64,000 bases of DNA from Distichodus sexfasciatus (GCA_032718565.1 JAVGVS010000017.1:3026887-3090886); one strand, 5' to 3'; shown: positions 49,501 through 62,637, numbered from the stretch's first letter. The notes: generated by a model from the letters alone, not told the origin. Translations and numbers: made by a program.

Positions 49501-52170
49501 GTAGGTTAATTGGCGATTCTAAATTGGCTCCGTAAGATGTGAGTGTGATTGTGACTGTGCCCTGCTGTGTGTTGGCGCCTGCCCAGGGTTTTTTTCTGCC
49601 TTGCACCCGTAAGTTCCTGGGATTGGCTCCGGTCCCCCCGTGACCCCAGTTGGAATTAAGCGGTTCAGATAATGAATAAATGAATTAATTAATAATAATA
49701 ATAATAATAATAATAGTAATAATAATAATAATAATAGTCATTAGGGCTGGGCAATTAATCGAAAATGAATCGAATCGGGCGGCACGGTGGCAGTGGTTAG
49801 CGCTGCTGCCTCACAGCGAGAAGATTCTAGTTCGAATGGGTTTTCTCTGGCTTCTCAGGTTTCTTACCACAATCCAAAAGCATGCAGAATGGGTGATTGT
49901 GTGAGTATGTGTGCCCTGCGGTGTGTTATTTTTCAAATTCTGTTAATGCTTTTTAATAATTTTGAATAGCATTTAAAACCTTTAATAGCACTCAGTAACT
50001 TTAAATAGTTACACATATTTACAATACAGACCATGTCAGTCAAATATGAGGGCAAAAAACTAACCCATAAACAAAATAATCATTCATTAATGATTACAAT
50101 TTTCAATTAACCAATGTATTGCCCAGCCCTTATAATAACAATTATTATTATTATGATGATGATTATTATTATTATTATTGCTGTCAGTCATTCTGCCAGA
50201 ATTATTTTTCCCAAACCTATCCATACTGAGACGTGCCCCATTGCTTAAGTATTGTATTGATTGATTCTCATTATTTTGGTCTGATTTTGGGTCATATTGA
50301 CCCAGATTTTTCTGTTTGCTAGCAGTTAGTACAGAGTGTGCTTTGGGGAGTTTGTAACTCTAGCTGTGGAGATAAGTGTGCCAGGCACTGTAGACAGGGA
50401 GGATCTTATGTCAAAACCCCATGTTTGGGCGGAGAGTGATTCAGTTCTAGTACTTTCCATGAAAAAGACATGTTTTTCTTGCATTTTTGAGGTGTCTTGT
50501 CATGTAAAGGAGGTTTTCATGTTCTAAGATTGCCATGCAGAGCATTATTTTATAATTTATAATTATTTTTATTTTATAAGTCTGAATAAAATGACTCTTA
50601 AAAAAGATTTTTATAGAATTCTGTTCTTTTCTTTATTATTTTAGAATTAGTGACATAACTTTGAAGAGGTATTACTGTACACTGAATAAATGAAATGAAG
50701 AAAAAACTGTACTATTTCTGCATGACTCAAATCTAATATCTCTCTTTTTATGTTACTGTCATTATTACTACTATTATTACATAATTGTTATTATATTCAA
50801 TTGTTTTTTGCATATGTAATATTTTTACAATTACTATTTTTGTTGTGCATCACATTATTTTGTTTTAATTGATGCTTTACGTTATCTTGTCTTATCTCTG
50901 TATCAGGGAGTGCTCTCAAATATTTCCTCCATCACTGATCTGGGTGGGTTTGACCCTGTTTGGCTCTTTCTGGTGGTGGGAGGAGTGATGTTCATCCTGG
51001 GATTTGCTGGCTGTATTGGTGCTCTGAGAGAAAACACCTTCTTACTCAAATTTGTAAGTGCTGACTACCTATAGCATTTCTATAAACCCTAGTGTTAGCT
51101 GTGTAGAGATCTCATGTCAAATATGTCTTAAATCCTCCATTTTGTCCTTCACTCTGCTCCTCCTAAAGCAAATGTTTTCTTACTCTCTTGTCTGTTTGCC
51201 TTTTGAAAATCATGGTCATTGCTTGGAAAAACATTAACCATGTGTGATGTGTTCTTACCCTTCTTCTTGTTCCAGTTCTCAGTGTTTCTAGGGATTATAT
51301 TCTTCCTGGAGCTGACAGCAGGAGTGCTTGCCTTTGTCTTTAAGGACTGGATCAAAGACCAGCTCAACTTCTTTATCAACAACAACATCAGAGCCTACCG
51401 AGACGACATCGACCTGCAGAACCTCATAGACTTCACTCAGGAATATGTGAGAGTTGCAAATGCACACAGCGTTTCCACTGTCTAGTTAGAAATAACGAGA
51501 GAGATCAAAAGAAGTTCAGTGAAAAGGGGGATAAACCGTGTGCGCTGAAAGAGAGAAAGTATTCTCTCTGCATCTCCTGTTGTTGGGGTAGTGCACAGAT
51601 CCAGTTTCCACAGAAAGCTGATCAATGTCTTGGATGAATCGGGTGAATCAATAGCTGGTAGTTGCAACAGTGAGTTTTATATGTCATATCCTGCATCTAA
51701 CTACAATCTAATTGGTTTATTAGAGAAACAGTGAAGATTAGAAGTATTGCCAATGGCGAACTGTATCCAAAATAGAGTCCAAAATATATTACTTTTAAAG
51801 ACTTTTATATTTGTTAGGGATGTAAACCATTGCATTATGATTTGTTATTATACAGATTCAGTGGGCACTGACTTTATGTCTGTCCATATCAATAAAGTCT
51901 GCTATAGTACAGTTTCATTAGATTCAGTTTAGGAGCTAGCGATCAATATGAAATCATATCCTGATTTAACACAACAATTTCCATTCATATCAAATCACAA
52001 AAAGCAACTAAAATATCATATTTTATTTTTAATTTTTAGATATATTTTATTCCTGAGCTCAACCAGACATTTAAATGAAAAACAAAATTCTCTTTTATTA
52101 AAAATAGATCATCTGTTTAATATAACCTTACAATGACAAATGACAAAACTCATGACATCATTAAATGTTT

Positions 52171-52243
<73 letters not shown>

Positions 52244-55242
52244 CTTTATTGTCACTGTTGCAGGAAAAATGAAACACTGTTTAGCAGCTCTTCATAAGCA
52301 GCATAAGAAACAAACATAGTGCAAGAGGAAACAGTAAGGTAAAAAGTATAAGGTATAATTACAAAAATATTAAATATGAATATAAACTATGTGTATATGA
52401 ATTATAAGTATAAAGATGCAGTGTGCATTTGTGTGCAAATTGCGATGTGCATTCAGTAATTATCAGAGGTAGTATGTTTAGAGCTGAACAGATCTTAATG
52501 TGAGAAGGTCATACGGGGGGAGCACATATTTGACTGCTTGTGGGTAGAAGCTTTTATTTAGTCTGTTTGTCCTTGCTTTGATTGACCTGTAGCGTCTGCT
52601 AGAGGGGAGGGGTGAGAGAAAAGGGAGTGTCCAGGGTGTGAGGGGTCGTTGATGATGTTACTGACCCTCTGGTGAAGTCTGCCGGTATAAATGTCCCTGA
52701 GTGGGGTAGTGCCAACCCAATTACCCCAATTTATCCTCAATCATTTGCAATTAGTCAGTTATATTGGCTCACTGGTTTATTGACAGGCTCTAATTTTACT
52801 TTTGTTAACACACATTCTTGAAACAAGTCAAAGCAAATGACTACTTTGGTGATATTTGTACAAAATGTTCTTGCCCCTGAGATGCCGGTTTTATCACATC
52901 CGAGCAGTCAGACTGCATACCCCAGGGTCTCAAAGCTCTCTTTGGGGCTGCATTTGACAACCAGGGTTGTCCAGATCTGCCCGGGTCAGATAACTGCTAG
53001 AGTGAATTTAAAGAAATATTGGAGTTCAGCAGTTGTCTGTCACTCCCTAGGCTGGAATGTGGCCCTGTCTGACATAAAGTAGGCTGTGGTTCCCAAAGTG
53101 GGCAGTGATGGGGAGGCACATAACAAATAAAAGAAATAAGAGAGAAAATGAAATGAGAGGTAGTCTCACATCTGCAACATTGATGTGATCAAATTTTCAA
53201 GCTGTATTTTTTTCTCTCAGGGTGCTGGTTAAGTTTTAATGCCATTTTGTGCTGACAGTCAATTTCAAGAAAACATTTTGAAACTAGGACTGGAAACTAA
53301 TGCTGTAATTTTTTATGTAAATTAATCATGTGACCAAGTACTTTGAGCAAAGATGTCTGTCTGACGTCCACTTCATTTTGCGAATTTGATGTGTTGACTT
53401 GTGCTTGTCTGAAATCTGATAATAAACCAGACCTAAGAAACCAAAAGGCACAAGAAAGACAGGGTGACAGGGTGGTCCGTAATTTTGGGTGAGGGAAGGA
53501 GGGTGTCTCAAAAGCATTCATATATACGCCAAAATGGGTGCAGAAAAAGTTTGTGCTGCAGCAGGGTACAAGATTTGCATTAGTCCAGCTACATTTATAA
53601 TATGCATGGTTTAGCATTAGCTACCAGATGAACAAGGCTGCAAATTTCCTTGTGTCATGTAGATTTAAGTTGAGACAGAATGCATGTCATTATCTCTTCT
53701 GTACAGTGGGAGTGCTGTGGGGCATTTGGAGCAGATGACTGGAATCTCAACATCTACTTTAACTGCACAGACAGCAACCCCAGCAGAGAGAAGTGTGGCG
53801 TTCCCTTCTCCTGCTGTACCAAGGATCCAGCGGTGAGACTGAAAGAGAACAACAAATGCAAACAAAATATATCTTAGTGTGACATGGAAAATAATGCGAT
53901 TGTTGGCTAGTCCTGTTTAGAATGCATTTGATTTTACATTAAATTTAGCTTTTGTAAGTCTTTTCATTAAAATTATTCTTTCAAAATGTATCTTCCAAAG
54001 ATTTCTAAAAAACATTTTCAGTATTTTTAACTAAATAAGCTAGATTCTAAAATTTTAATGTTTTGTAAATAATATTTTAAATCATCGTCTTTGGGAATTA
54101 CATTTTAAAGAGGAAACATGAACCTCATGGGCAGTGTGCTTTCTTTAATAAGACAAATAGGACTAAAGATGGTGAACTGGAATGCGAGGGATTGTCTGAA
54201 ATTAAGTGTGTATTTCGGGCTTTCGTTCCTGCTTTTCCTCTCGTTTATTCTGAAGAACAAATATATGTATATAAAATGTGCTTCCTGTTTCAGGAGGATG
54301 TCATCAACACACAGTGTGGATATGATGTCCGGGCTAAATCAGTACGTTAACCTCATATTTATTTCCTTTTTTTAATTCATCAAAAACTGAACAGTTTAGA
54401 GCATTTTTGTACAATGTATCAATACAGTATACACTGATGTAAATTAAGTCCAAAAGCTTACATAGTGTACCAGTCAAATGTATGCAGGCATGCACTACTT
54501 TCCTCATCCAAAAGATTTGCTATGTAAGTGTTACTCTTTTTATCATACATTTTTCAAATTCACTGGCATTTGGCCTGGAAGGAGTTTTGAACACTCTTGG
54601 TATTTTCTCAGCCAGCTTTCACTAAGTTTTGAAATTCTTACAACCATCGAATGTTGTTCCCTGAAATGGATGTACAGAATTCCAAGAATACTGTTTTAAC
54701 TGGAAATGTAAATGGAAGGAGGAAATGATCAGGTCATAAATAAGAGCATAGCTACCTCAGACAGAAGTAATACACAATAGTCTAAGTAATTACTTGTAAC
54801 ACCCAGATACTATTTATGTTTTCAGAATCAAAATATTTAAATGAACATTAATTAAATTAACATCTCAGTCAAGATCAATGTTGTCATACCTATTTAATAA
54901 ATGCTATAGTCCTTTTGGTTATATTCTTGTGTGCTTCTGTAGGACGCTGAGCAGAAGAATTACATACACGTGAAAGGTTGTGTCCCTCAGTTTGAGAAGT
55001 GGTTACAAGATAACCTGACAGTAGTGGCTGGCATCTTTATAGGAATTGCACTTCTGCAGGTAGGAAGTCAATCTTCTCTGCCTCTCTGACACTACCAAAA
55101 ATAAATATATAAAAATCTTAAATGCATGTTCTTGCCTTTGTTAATTTAATAAAATCATGTTTGTCCCTTTTGTCAGATATTTGGAATATGTCTGGCCCAA
55201 AACCTAGTGAGTGATATTGAAGCTGTGCAGGCAAGCTGGTAA
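41927..55242 (+). CDS. tspan5: tspan5, tetraspanin-5, complete
   Basis: The exons are 41927-42007, 49244-49294, 50907-51053, 51276-51446, 53707-53832, 54294-54341, 54943-55059 and 55177-55242. All splice in phase and give 268 residues, the same length as human TSPAN5 and nearly the same sequence. There are four membrane segments (about 17-43, 62-82, 93-116, 232-254). The large loop contains WECCGAFGADDWNL, NCT, CGVPFSCC, NTQCGYD and KGC, with eight cysteines in all, the mark of the TspanC8 group. The N-terminal VSCC is a likely palmitoylation site. TspanC8 proteins bind ADAM10 and control its exit from the ER and its sheddase activity, hence Notch signalling (established for the family). The start at 41927 matches MSGKH; an in-frame ATG three bases upstream is possible. 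The a or b paralogue is not resolved. Confidence 0.97.
42008..49243 (+). other. tspan5: tspan5 first intron (7.2 kb)
   Basis: No other exon is supported. The intron begins with CpG-rich sequence and continues AT-rich, with a (GT)n(GA)n tract at 43512-43558. A 162-codon minus-strand frame (45053-45541) has no recognisable domain. The segments 47590-47720 and 47990-48140 share motifs such as agttgagcgaa and aattgtggcata or aattttggcaca, and may be ends of a decayed DNA transposon. Confidence 0.6.
43512..43558. repeat. (GT)n(GA)n microsatellite
   Basis: A run of gt dinucleotides passes into about twelve ga dinucleotides and ends in acagacagag. Confidence 0.95.
49341..49690 (+). repeat. SINE-like repeat, family A, near full length
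   Basis: The head gcgcatggttagcactgccg and B-box GGTTCAAACCC are tRNA-like. The body (tgtggagtttgcac, tttcctcccacagtccaaag, ccccgtgaccccagttggaa) and the tail gaataaatgaattaatt complete it. It lies only about 46 bases inside the tspan5 intron after exon 2. Confidence 0.88.
49693..49740. repeat. (AAT)n microsatellite
   Basis: About fifteen aat units with two single-base interruptions form the A-rich end of the preceding SINE. Confidence 0.9.
49741..50132. mobile_element. Inverted-repeat element with a SINE inserted inside
   Basis: The ends TTAGGGCTGGGCAATTAAT and, inverted, TAAGGGCTGGGCAATACAT are terminal repeats typical of a non-autonomous DNA element. A family A SINE head (ggcggcacggtggcagtggt) occupies about 49778-49925 within it. 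The insertion order is therefore DNA element first, SINE later. Confidence 0.75.
51900..52135 (+). repeat. Dispersed repeat, family E
   Basis: It shares gctagcgatcaatatgaaat, catatcctgatttaacaca, aaatcacaaaaagcaact and gacatttaaatgaaaaacaa with copies at 15340 and 62930/63660. It is in a tspan5 intron. Confidence 0.75.
52171..52243. repeat. (GATA)n microsatellite
   Basis: About eighteen unbroken gata units. The array joins directly to the retroelement-like sequence that follows. Confidence 0.97.
52244..52740 (-). mobile_element. Probable 3' fragment of a retroelement
   Basis: The sequence beginning ctttattgtcactgttgcag after a GATA array is a pattern I associate with dispersed fish retroelement tails. 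The far part is richer in G+C (gagaaaagggagtgtccagg) with a short minus-strand open frame (52558-52740). The exact family is not assigned. Confidence 0.45.
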
Positions 55243-57461
55243 GTGCAGGTTAAAATGATGGGGGTTTGGTTTTGTTGTAGCATGCCCACCACAGTCTGCT
55301 CTGTTTACGTATCCTGAATCTGTGCTTATCTCTCATACAAGCTGTACCACTAGCAAGGTCCTCAATATCTGTTTTGCATCATAGAAGGCCGTCAACTGTC
55401 TATAGTATACACAATTGTTTTAATTTTAGGAAGTCATGTGGGTGTTTTTGGAAGATCAAATAGATATATGAAAATTTAGGTAACAAGACTGCCACCATGT
55501 GGACAGTGTGTGTAAATTTAAATAAGGCTTGTCGTTTTAACACTTACTTTTACAGTGTTGATCGGAAGTTCTTACCTGGAGAGATTCAGATTGGTTAAAT
55601 ACTGAGACCTCACTGGAGTTTAAGGATCCTGCTCAGGGGTTCAACAGGGTTTTCAAGACAGACAAATTATTGATAATAATCCATTCATCATTATTTCTAT
55701 TAAATATTTGTATCACTTGCTTCTGTGTAAAAACCGCTTACATGACAGAGTATGTGGAAATTTGAATACATCATTTCCCCCTGCCTTCTGAAACCCACCA
55801 CACCTCCCCACTACCTGAGAAAATCTATCACTTTGTGTGTGTGTGTGTATGGGTCAGACACACTTGCCACAGCCATTGCTATCACACTGCCTCACCGCTC
55901 CACTTCTCCTCCCCATGCTTCCATCAGGGTGCCGCCCCCTTCTTTCGCTGCCCGCCGCCCTCAGTCCCACTCCAGCAAGAAAGCCTCAGTGTATTCGTGA
56001 GGGCCTGGTGGGTGCCACACACTCATTCTGATCCTCCTCATGTGTGTCAAGCCTCATGTAGACATGGACGCCCCTGCAAGGGTGCTTCTTTCTCCCTGGC
56101 AAACATCGATAAATTTACACAGAATGACGAATGTTACCATTAACAAAACCATGAATAAAGCACTGTTTGATCAGTGCTTTATAAGTCAACACACCCTGTT
56201 AAAAAATTTGACCTTGATAAATCTTTTCAAAATTTATTTGGAAATCTTAAATAAAAAAATGGACCTATACAATTGAAAAAAGCATTTTTAAAGGGAGAAT
56301 ATTTTTTAAAAATTCAAAACCTATAACAAAAACATTAAACAATAACTGGTTGCATAAATGTGCACACACTTTAACTAGTACTTTGTTGAAGTACCTTTTG
56401 ATTTTATCACAGCATCCATGTATTCATTGTTAGAAAAAGATTCTCTCTTACAACCCTACTTCATAATCCTGACATAAAAAGAATATGGTCGTCACATGTA
56501 GTACACAATCAGTACTCTATAGAAATTCCCGCAGCTCCCTCATTGTTGTTGTAGGGCTCTTGGGAGCCTTCATGACCAGTTTGTCAATTTCGAGGGATGT
56601 CCAGGTCTGGATAACGTCACCATTGTCACCAAACCTGTCACTATGACACGTCATTTATTGACTGTGTGTCTAATTAGTTTATTGTAATTTCCAGCCTCAA
56701 GATGGCCTCCGCCTACTGGTTCTGGCAGCAACAGATTCAAATACCATATCTAGAACCAGCCAAGGATACAGTAACATGACCTATAGTTGGAAGAGCGTCA
56801 ATTGCCCAATTACTTTTTGTCCATTTAAAATGGGAGGATGAAGCATAAAGCTTTAGCCAGAGGGTTGTAATTTATATGCAGTAGAAAATGCGTTATATCC
56901 GAGATTTTTTTACACTTTGAAACAAAAACTTTAATTAAATATCCTAATCATTTTGTCCTCATCGCGCTGTTTTTTTTTTGTTTGTTTGTTTTTAACGTTT
57001 TACTGTATACAGAGAGATTATAGCGACATATGCTCGCTTGTAGGACCTAAGACTTCAAGTGGCATTCCAGTGCACTTTTCGGAGGTCTGGAATTCAAGAC
57101 TTCCCAGTTTTCTGCAACGCAATATAAGAACGCAGAGCTGAACCAAGTTTCGAACTGCAGACCTCACTTTTTATAAGCATTGAATAATGCTTGACATTTG
57201 TTGTACTTTACAAGTAGTTACAAGACTAGCTTCTTCAGTCTTTAATTCCTAAATTGAAAATTAAAGAACAAAATACACATTATACAGAATGAATAAAGAA
57301 CATTCAAAGCTCAAAAACCTCCTGGAGGACCACAGAACTGCAGAGTTCAGTTCTTTTGACTTGCTGCTGCCAAAATTGGTCTCCTCAGCATAGACACAGG
57401 GTCCTGTGAGTGACCAAAATCATTTGACTTAACTTTCATCTCTTCATCTTTTCTTGTGCAG
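55243..57461 (+). other. tspan5: tspan5 3' UTR or 3' intron
   Basis: The stop TAA at 55240-55242 is followed by about 0.9 kb to AATAAA at 56154-56159, the nearest polyadenylation signal. A pyrimidine-rich, (GT)n-containing stretch lies at 55830-56030. If the donor overlapping the stop codon is used instead, this whole stretch would be an intron. Confidence 0.5.
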
Positions 57462-57975
57462 TTTGTTCACCTGAGAAGTGGCAGCTAATGTTCCCTCAGT
57501 CTATCCCAGGTAAGACTGAACTAAAAATGCACTTTTTACCACTGCTTATGACCAACATAATCACAACTTTTAACAGGCTTCTGCCTTTTTTATCAGACCC
57601 AAAGGACTAGGCCCAAGAAACTGTGCCAGCTCTACATGCCAAGTACCCATGGTTGTGCGTGCAAGTGTGACCTGCAGCATTTTCTTTTATGTCATTTTTG
57701 AGTGATTTCTAAGTCGGCTTGTAAGAATTGTAAAAAGAAAAGTGTGGCTATGCATGCATGATCTTCCGTGTGAGTGTGTTTGCGTGTGTGTGTTAAAGTA
57801 TGAGAGCTGTTTTTAAATGCACTGTATGTCTCTCGCATTACGGTGAGTGTCCCAGTTTAAGTCTTTTGGTTGACATTTTTTCCCTTGAGTAAGAAGGGAA
57901 ATGTAAGTGGTTCTACTCAACCAGTTTAGACCATCAGGGAAATAAAGGTTATTAAGGCAGTTTATAGACAGCGGC
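57462..57975 (+). other. tspan5: Possible extra 3' exons of tspan5
   Basis: A pyrimidine-rich acceptor (cttttcttgtgcag) ends at 57461 and a strong donor, CCCAG|GTAAGAC, follows at 57509/57510. Another acceptor, cttttttatcag, ends at about 57596. AATAAA lies at about 57938-57945. Read from the donor that overlaps the tspan5 stop, the new C-terminus would be CLFT and then a stop. The pattern fits alternative terminal or 3' UTR exons. Confidence 0.4.
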
Positions 57976-59509
57976 TGTCATTGTTCATTGTCATGGTCAT
58001 ACTGCTGATTTCATCATATTGTGCATAAAGAATTTTATTTGTGATGAGTACCTGGTTGGATGAGTACCTGGTTGGATCTCAAAGGTTGCATCGTTACTCT
58101 ACATCATACCACTTTATAAACAGCATCTCATACAAGAGCAGAAATGTATTATGTATACACTATGGTCGCAGGGTTTGTGAATAATTCAGCAAGTCACCAG
58201 TTTAGAAGTCAGAGTTTTGTTTAACATGCAGTGTGTACTAAATGTTTAGAAAATGGACGATGACTGTATGGCAGAGGATTTGTTTGGTTTGCACTTTTGC
58301 AGCAATGTTAAAAAAAAAAAAGTTGTAAATTACAATTGATTAAAAACAAAGGACTCATCTGTGCATAGCAGCATTTAGCAGACAAAGTCACTTACATTTC
58401 CTACTTACAGACACAGTCTCCCTGGAGCAATTTACTATTAAGCACCGTGCACAGGGGTCCAGTGGTGGTAGTTCTTACAGTTTTAAATGTAGGCTGGGGG
58501 TGGGTATAAACCTGCAATCTCTTAGTCCACAGATGAGTACCACAACGACTAAACACCACTGCAGATGATTTAAAACAATAAGTTAATTACATGAATAAAA
58601 TTTTAAAGTGCTATGAGGGAAATGGTGCACCTGTTAAGCAGCGCTTTAACTGTTGCACCATTTAAGAAGTAGTTTACTAATGCAGGACATAACCAAATTG
58701 AAAGTGCCACAGTTACAATGTGACAAATCCAGAAACAGTAGTTTGTGATCGCAGTGTGTATTAACAAAATAAATCTTTTCAATTTCAACGGCTTGCTGAT
58801 ATTATGAGTAATGATACTGGAATTAAAGTGGGACAATAGATGTGACCCAAACGAAAAAGTAATTCACCCAGATCACTGTTCACTCATTTAATCTTCTTAC
58901 TATTTTTACTACTACTGGACCTAAAATTCATCACACGTTTTCCAAATGATTCATTCAAGTGATGTAATTATTTCAATAATTGCAATAAATTTGAAACTAT
59001 AATTAATGGTCACTGTTGTACTACTGTCATGAATGTACTTGTAGGTCAAAAGTTGCTTCATCTTATTTGTCTAATTATGTGAAAAGCCTTTTGAAAAGGT
59101 ATGTATTGGTTTACTGACTGTAATTTCAGATGCATCACACACAAAAAAGCATTTTTGGTATTCCTTACATACCTATGTGTTTAAGTCTTTCATTTTTTTA
59201 AATTTAAGGTCAAGGAACAAATTATGCTTCAGAACACAGAAATGTGTCGATTTAAGTTGCTTTAAACTGCTCACACAGGTACCTTAAGCTATAAAAAATA
59301 TTTTACATATTCTGGTTTCAGCAGGAAGCAAAGACAAACTTTGCACTACTTACCAGAAATCAGGCCGAGGTGTTCTTACCTGGGAAAGACTGCATGTTGA
59401 CTAAGACTGACCTAGAACCTACGGCTGTGCAAAACTCTCAGAGGACTCAGCCTCACATCAGATAAATGTTGACTTTTACACATTTTTTTTAAAACTGAAA
59501 AATGCTTAC

Positions 59510-59650
59510 TGGCGTTAGGGAAGCTACTTTTAAACAGTAGCTTTTCAAGCTACAAGCTACAAATGATTACATGTAGCTCAGCAAAAGCTACTGTGTTAAT
59601 ACAGTAGTTAGCTACAAGTTACAAAGAAATGGTAGCTAACTACAACAAAG
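59510..59650. repeat. Dispersed repeat, family D
   Basis: It has gctacttttaaacagtagct, tcaagctacaagctacaa and gtagttagctacaagttaca, as in the copies at 19665 and 36440. Confidence 0.7.
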
Positions 59651-60289
59651 CTAATATTACCTAATATTGTTAAAAGTAATATGAAAATTTTACTAATGTA
59701 ATGTCCAATCACACTAAGATATCAATAATGTTTTGTAGGTAGGGGGCAGGCTCCCTGGAGCAACCTGGGTTTAAGGGTCTTGGTCAGCAGACAAGCAGTA
59801 GTAAAACTGTATACAGGATAGAGTCAGACTCCAACCCTCAGTAGATTTGAGGATGAGTATCCTAACATTAGACCAGTACTCCCATAATATTATTATCTGG
59901 GAGCTGAAGTTCATCTTAAATGTTGTTAGCTGTGTAATTTAGCTTGTTCCTTTTTACTAATAACTACTGTATATAAGGGTCATATAGGTAGACAGCAACT
60001 CTGGTTTTAGTCGTCCAGGACATAGCAATCTTGAGAGCTAGACTTTTCTTCAATAACCTTAAAGGAAGTCCAGAAACCTTTGATTCAAGCTCTCAAGATA
60101 ACTCTGGACCGTATAAAAAATGGTACAAAGCATTATTTGAAACTATTCTAAGATCCCAGGTGATCTGCTTAGGATGTGGGTCAGTCTCAACCAAGTAGCA
60201 ACCCCAGAGAGCATGTTTTTGGACATTTAATTGGACATTTATAAATTTAGAACTTAAGCTCATAATCATGCAATAACTATACTAAAGTG

Positions 60290-60520
60290 GCACTTGGTAA
60301 CGGGGAGGGCGTCCACCCCGTGACCGGAAGGTTGCAGGTTCAAATCCAGGACCGGTAAAGGTACCACTGAGGTATTCATGAGCAAGGTACCATCCCCAAG
60401 CGCTGTTAAAGCTGCCCACTGCTCCCTCACGGATGGCTCAAATGCAGGGGTCACATTTCGTTGTGGTTCACTGTGTACTGTGCTGTGTTCACAATGACAA
60501 ATAATCACTCACTTTCACTT
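60290..60520 (+). repeat. tRNA-derived SINE, family B
   Basis: It has the B-box GGTTCAAATCC, tcatgagcaaggtaccatcc, tgcccactgctccctcacgg and the tail gtgctgtgttcacaatgaca. It is the first of two copies in the same orientation. Confidence 0.88.
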
Positions 60521-60703
60521 TTTCACTTTCTAATTAGGCTAACAATGTTTGGGCTACATCGATAAAAGGTATTCCTAATAAAGTGGCTGTAAGACTTCTT
60601 GAAATATGATTGATGTCTGCCACTGCATCCTATGGGATTATATTTGATTACTACCTGCTTCTATCCTTCACCTGAGTATTATTGGAGATAGAACTAAATA
60701 CGG

Positions 60704-60945
60704 GGCAGTTGGTGGCGGAACAGTAGGGTATTTGCTCCATGATTAGAAGGTCGCAGGTTCAAATCCAGGACCAGAAAAGTTACCAGTGAGGTACTTATGA
60801 GCAAGGTACTGTCCCCAAGCACTGCTCCCCGGATGCTGTTAAAGCTGCCCACTGCTCCTTCACGGATGGGTCAAATGGAAAGGTCACATATCGTTGTGGT
60901 GAACTGTGTGCTGTGCTGTGTTCACAATGACAAATTATCACTCAC
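60704..60945 (+). repeat. tRNA-derived SINE, family B, second copy
   Basis: It starts ggggcagttggtggcgg and has the B-box GGTTCAAATCC and the same body as 60290-60520, separated from it by about 180 unrelated bases. Confidence 0.88.
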
Positions 60946-61029
60946 TAAATCTACAAATGGCATTTTAATGGCTAAAATTAATTAATAGCAAAGCCAATAA
61001 AAGCGCCAGTGCGTGAAAACCAAGAGTCA

Positions 61030-62637
61030 TAAAACAAGAATTCATCGCCAGCAATTCTCTTTAATAATCAGAGTTTTAATCTTCAAATGTACAATTTCAT
61101 CAATTACATTTACAACAACTAGTTGAGTCTATATTTATAATGCAGTTACTATGGATATGTTGGATTGCTGTGTGGTTCTATAAGGGTACAAATCTGAAAA
61201 GTAAGAATTGTTTCCCAACATAAAACGGCCACACCAGAAGAGGTAAGAGTATCCCAACATGCAGGGGGGAGGTGCATGTTCTGCGATACTTTGTGGGCGA
61301 GAGGGGTAAAGACAAACCCAGTACACATGCAAAAAACCTTTTAAGGAACTTAAAAATATGTACCACAGTATCAAATGGACACATTTGATCTAGAGTACGT
61401 TTTCTAAGACAGTCAAGTTTCACTCAATGTTTATGGAATAAGTGGCAGTATTTCAGTCACCTTCTAAAATAAAACACACATTCACTCACACATACACACA
61501 CAAACGTGCCGACTTGTTTAAGCCCTTTCGTGAAACTTAACCTGATACATTATTTCCCTACCTATAAATAATCTTTCCGTCAGAGCTGAACTGCGTGTTG
61601 TTATTATGCCTGTTGTAATGGCAATTACGTCACACACAGCGCCGCATCACAACAGTTTGTACGGTATAAAATTATTGATTTAGTGACATTGTGCTACCAG
61701 CTCACACACACGTTAAGAACAGACTCCTCCTCCTTTTTTGTTGGATAACAGGCACTCAACTATCATACGCACACACTATAAGGTGCATACTGCCCAAGAC
61801 AATGTTCATAAACTGACAACGGGCACCAAATAGAACCAGTCGTTCATTGGTACCGACACAAATATTTGTTCGAATGTCCATTATGACAATAGTATTCTAT
61901 TCCAAAATGTGACAAGAGTAGTGGTATGGAATTAGCTCTTTCCAGTAAAGTGACTCCATTGATAAGAACAAGAGTGGCACTAAGACCGGGAGGTAAACCG
62001 TGAAAGGAGGTGGGCGGGGGGAGGTGGGGGGTCCACTCTGGCCCAGACGTTCCTTATACAGTACAAACACATTTTGATCTCTACTTGAATATATTGGAAA
62101 GGGAAGAGGAAGAGGGTGGTGTATCATATGAATGAGGTCTGCCTAGCTGAGCATGGATACACCAAGAAATCAGACTACTTAAAAACATGCAGGTCTCGAA
62201 ATCGGCTGCAACTCGGGCTACACAGGACACGGGGGTTTACACGGCATGAGCTGCACCACCTCCTCCTCCTCCTCCCATCCTCCTTAAATTCTCTCTCTTT
62301 TTTGCTGTTTGTGCACCTTCTTCTATGAGAGATGTTGGTGCTTGATTATCACAGCTGAGGTCTTTTTAAAGAGTGTTGCGCTCTCTGGTGTCTCCCCAAA
62401 TCTATTGCAGAAGGCCGTATCAGGATCATGCGTGGACCGTGTGTGTTTGTGTGCGCGAGTCGGAAGAGGAGGCTGTACAGAGCAGGGAGGATCTTGGCAC
62501 ATGACAACGGGAGACAAAGAAGGGTTTATAATAGGGGTGTGTGTGTATACTAAGAGTTGGCAGGCAGAGAGTGAATAGTGTGTGTAGGTGTGTGTGTGTA
62601 TGTGTGTGTGCAGATGTATGTATTGAGACATAGTCCT
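61030..62637 (-). other. rap1gds1: Probable rap1gds1 3' UTR
   Basis: The 1.6 kb after the rap1gds1 stop is free of the SINEs seen on both sides and ends at an ATTAAA on the minus strand (about 61050-61056). Pyrimidine tracts and a (GT)n run (62583-62615 on plus) are present. The extent is inferred from the lack of repeats and the poly(A)-like signal. Confidence 0.5.

Noticed and set aside
55752..56143. Overlapping frames in three phases after the tspan5 stop
   Set aside because: They arise from a (GT)n and pyrimidine-rich UTR tract that happens to lack stops; products are low complexity.
60290..60945. Two tRNA-like segments with B boxes
   Set aside because: They were considered as tRNA genes, but the bodies continue into shared non-tRNA sequence found at other places in the window, so they are SINEs.
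62309..62631. Overlapping frames on both strands near 62.4 kb
   Set aside because: They coincide with the rap1gds1 3' UTR and a (GT)n run; no protein family or splice site supports them.
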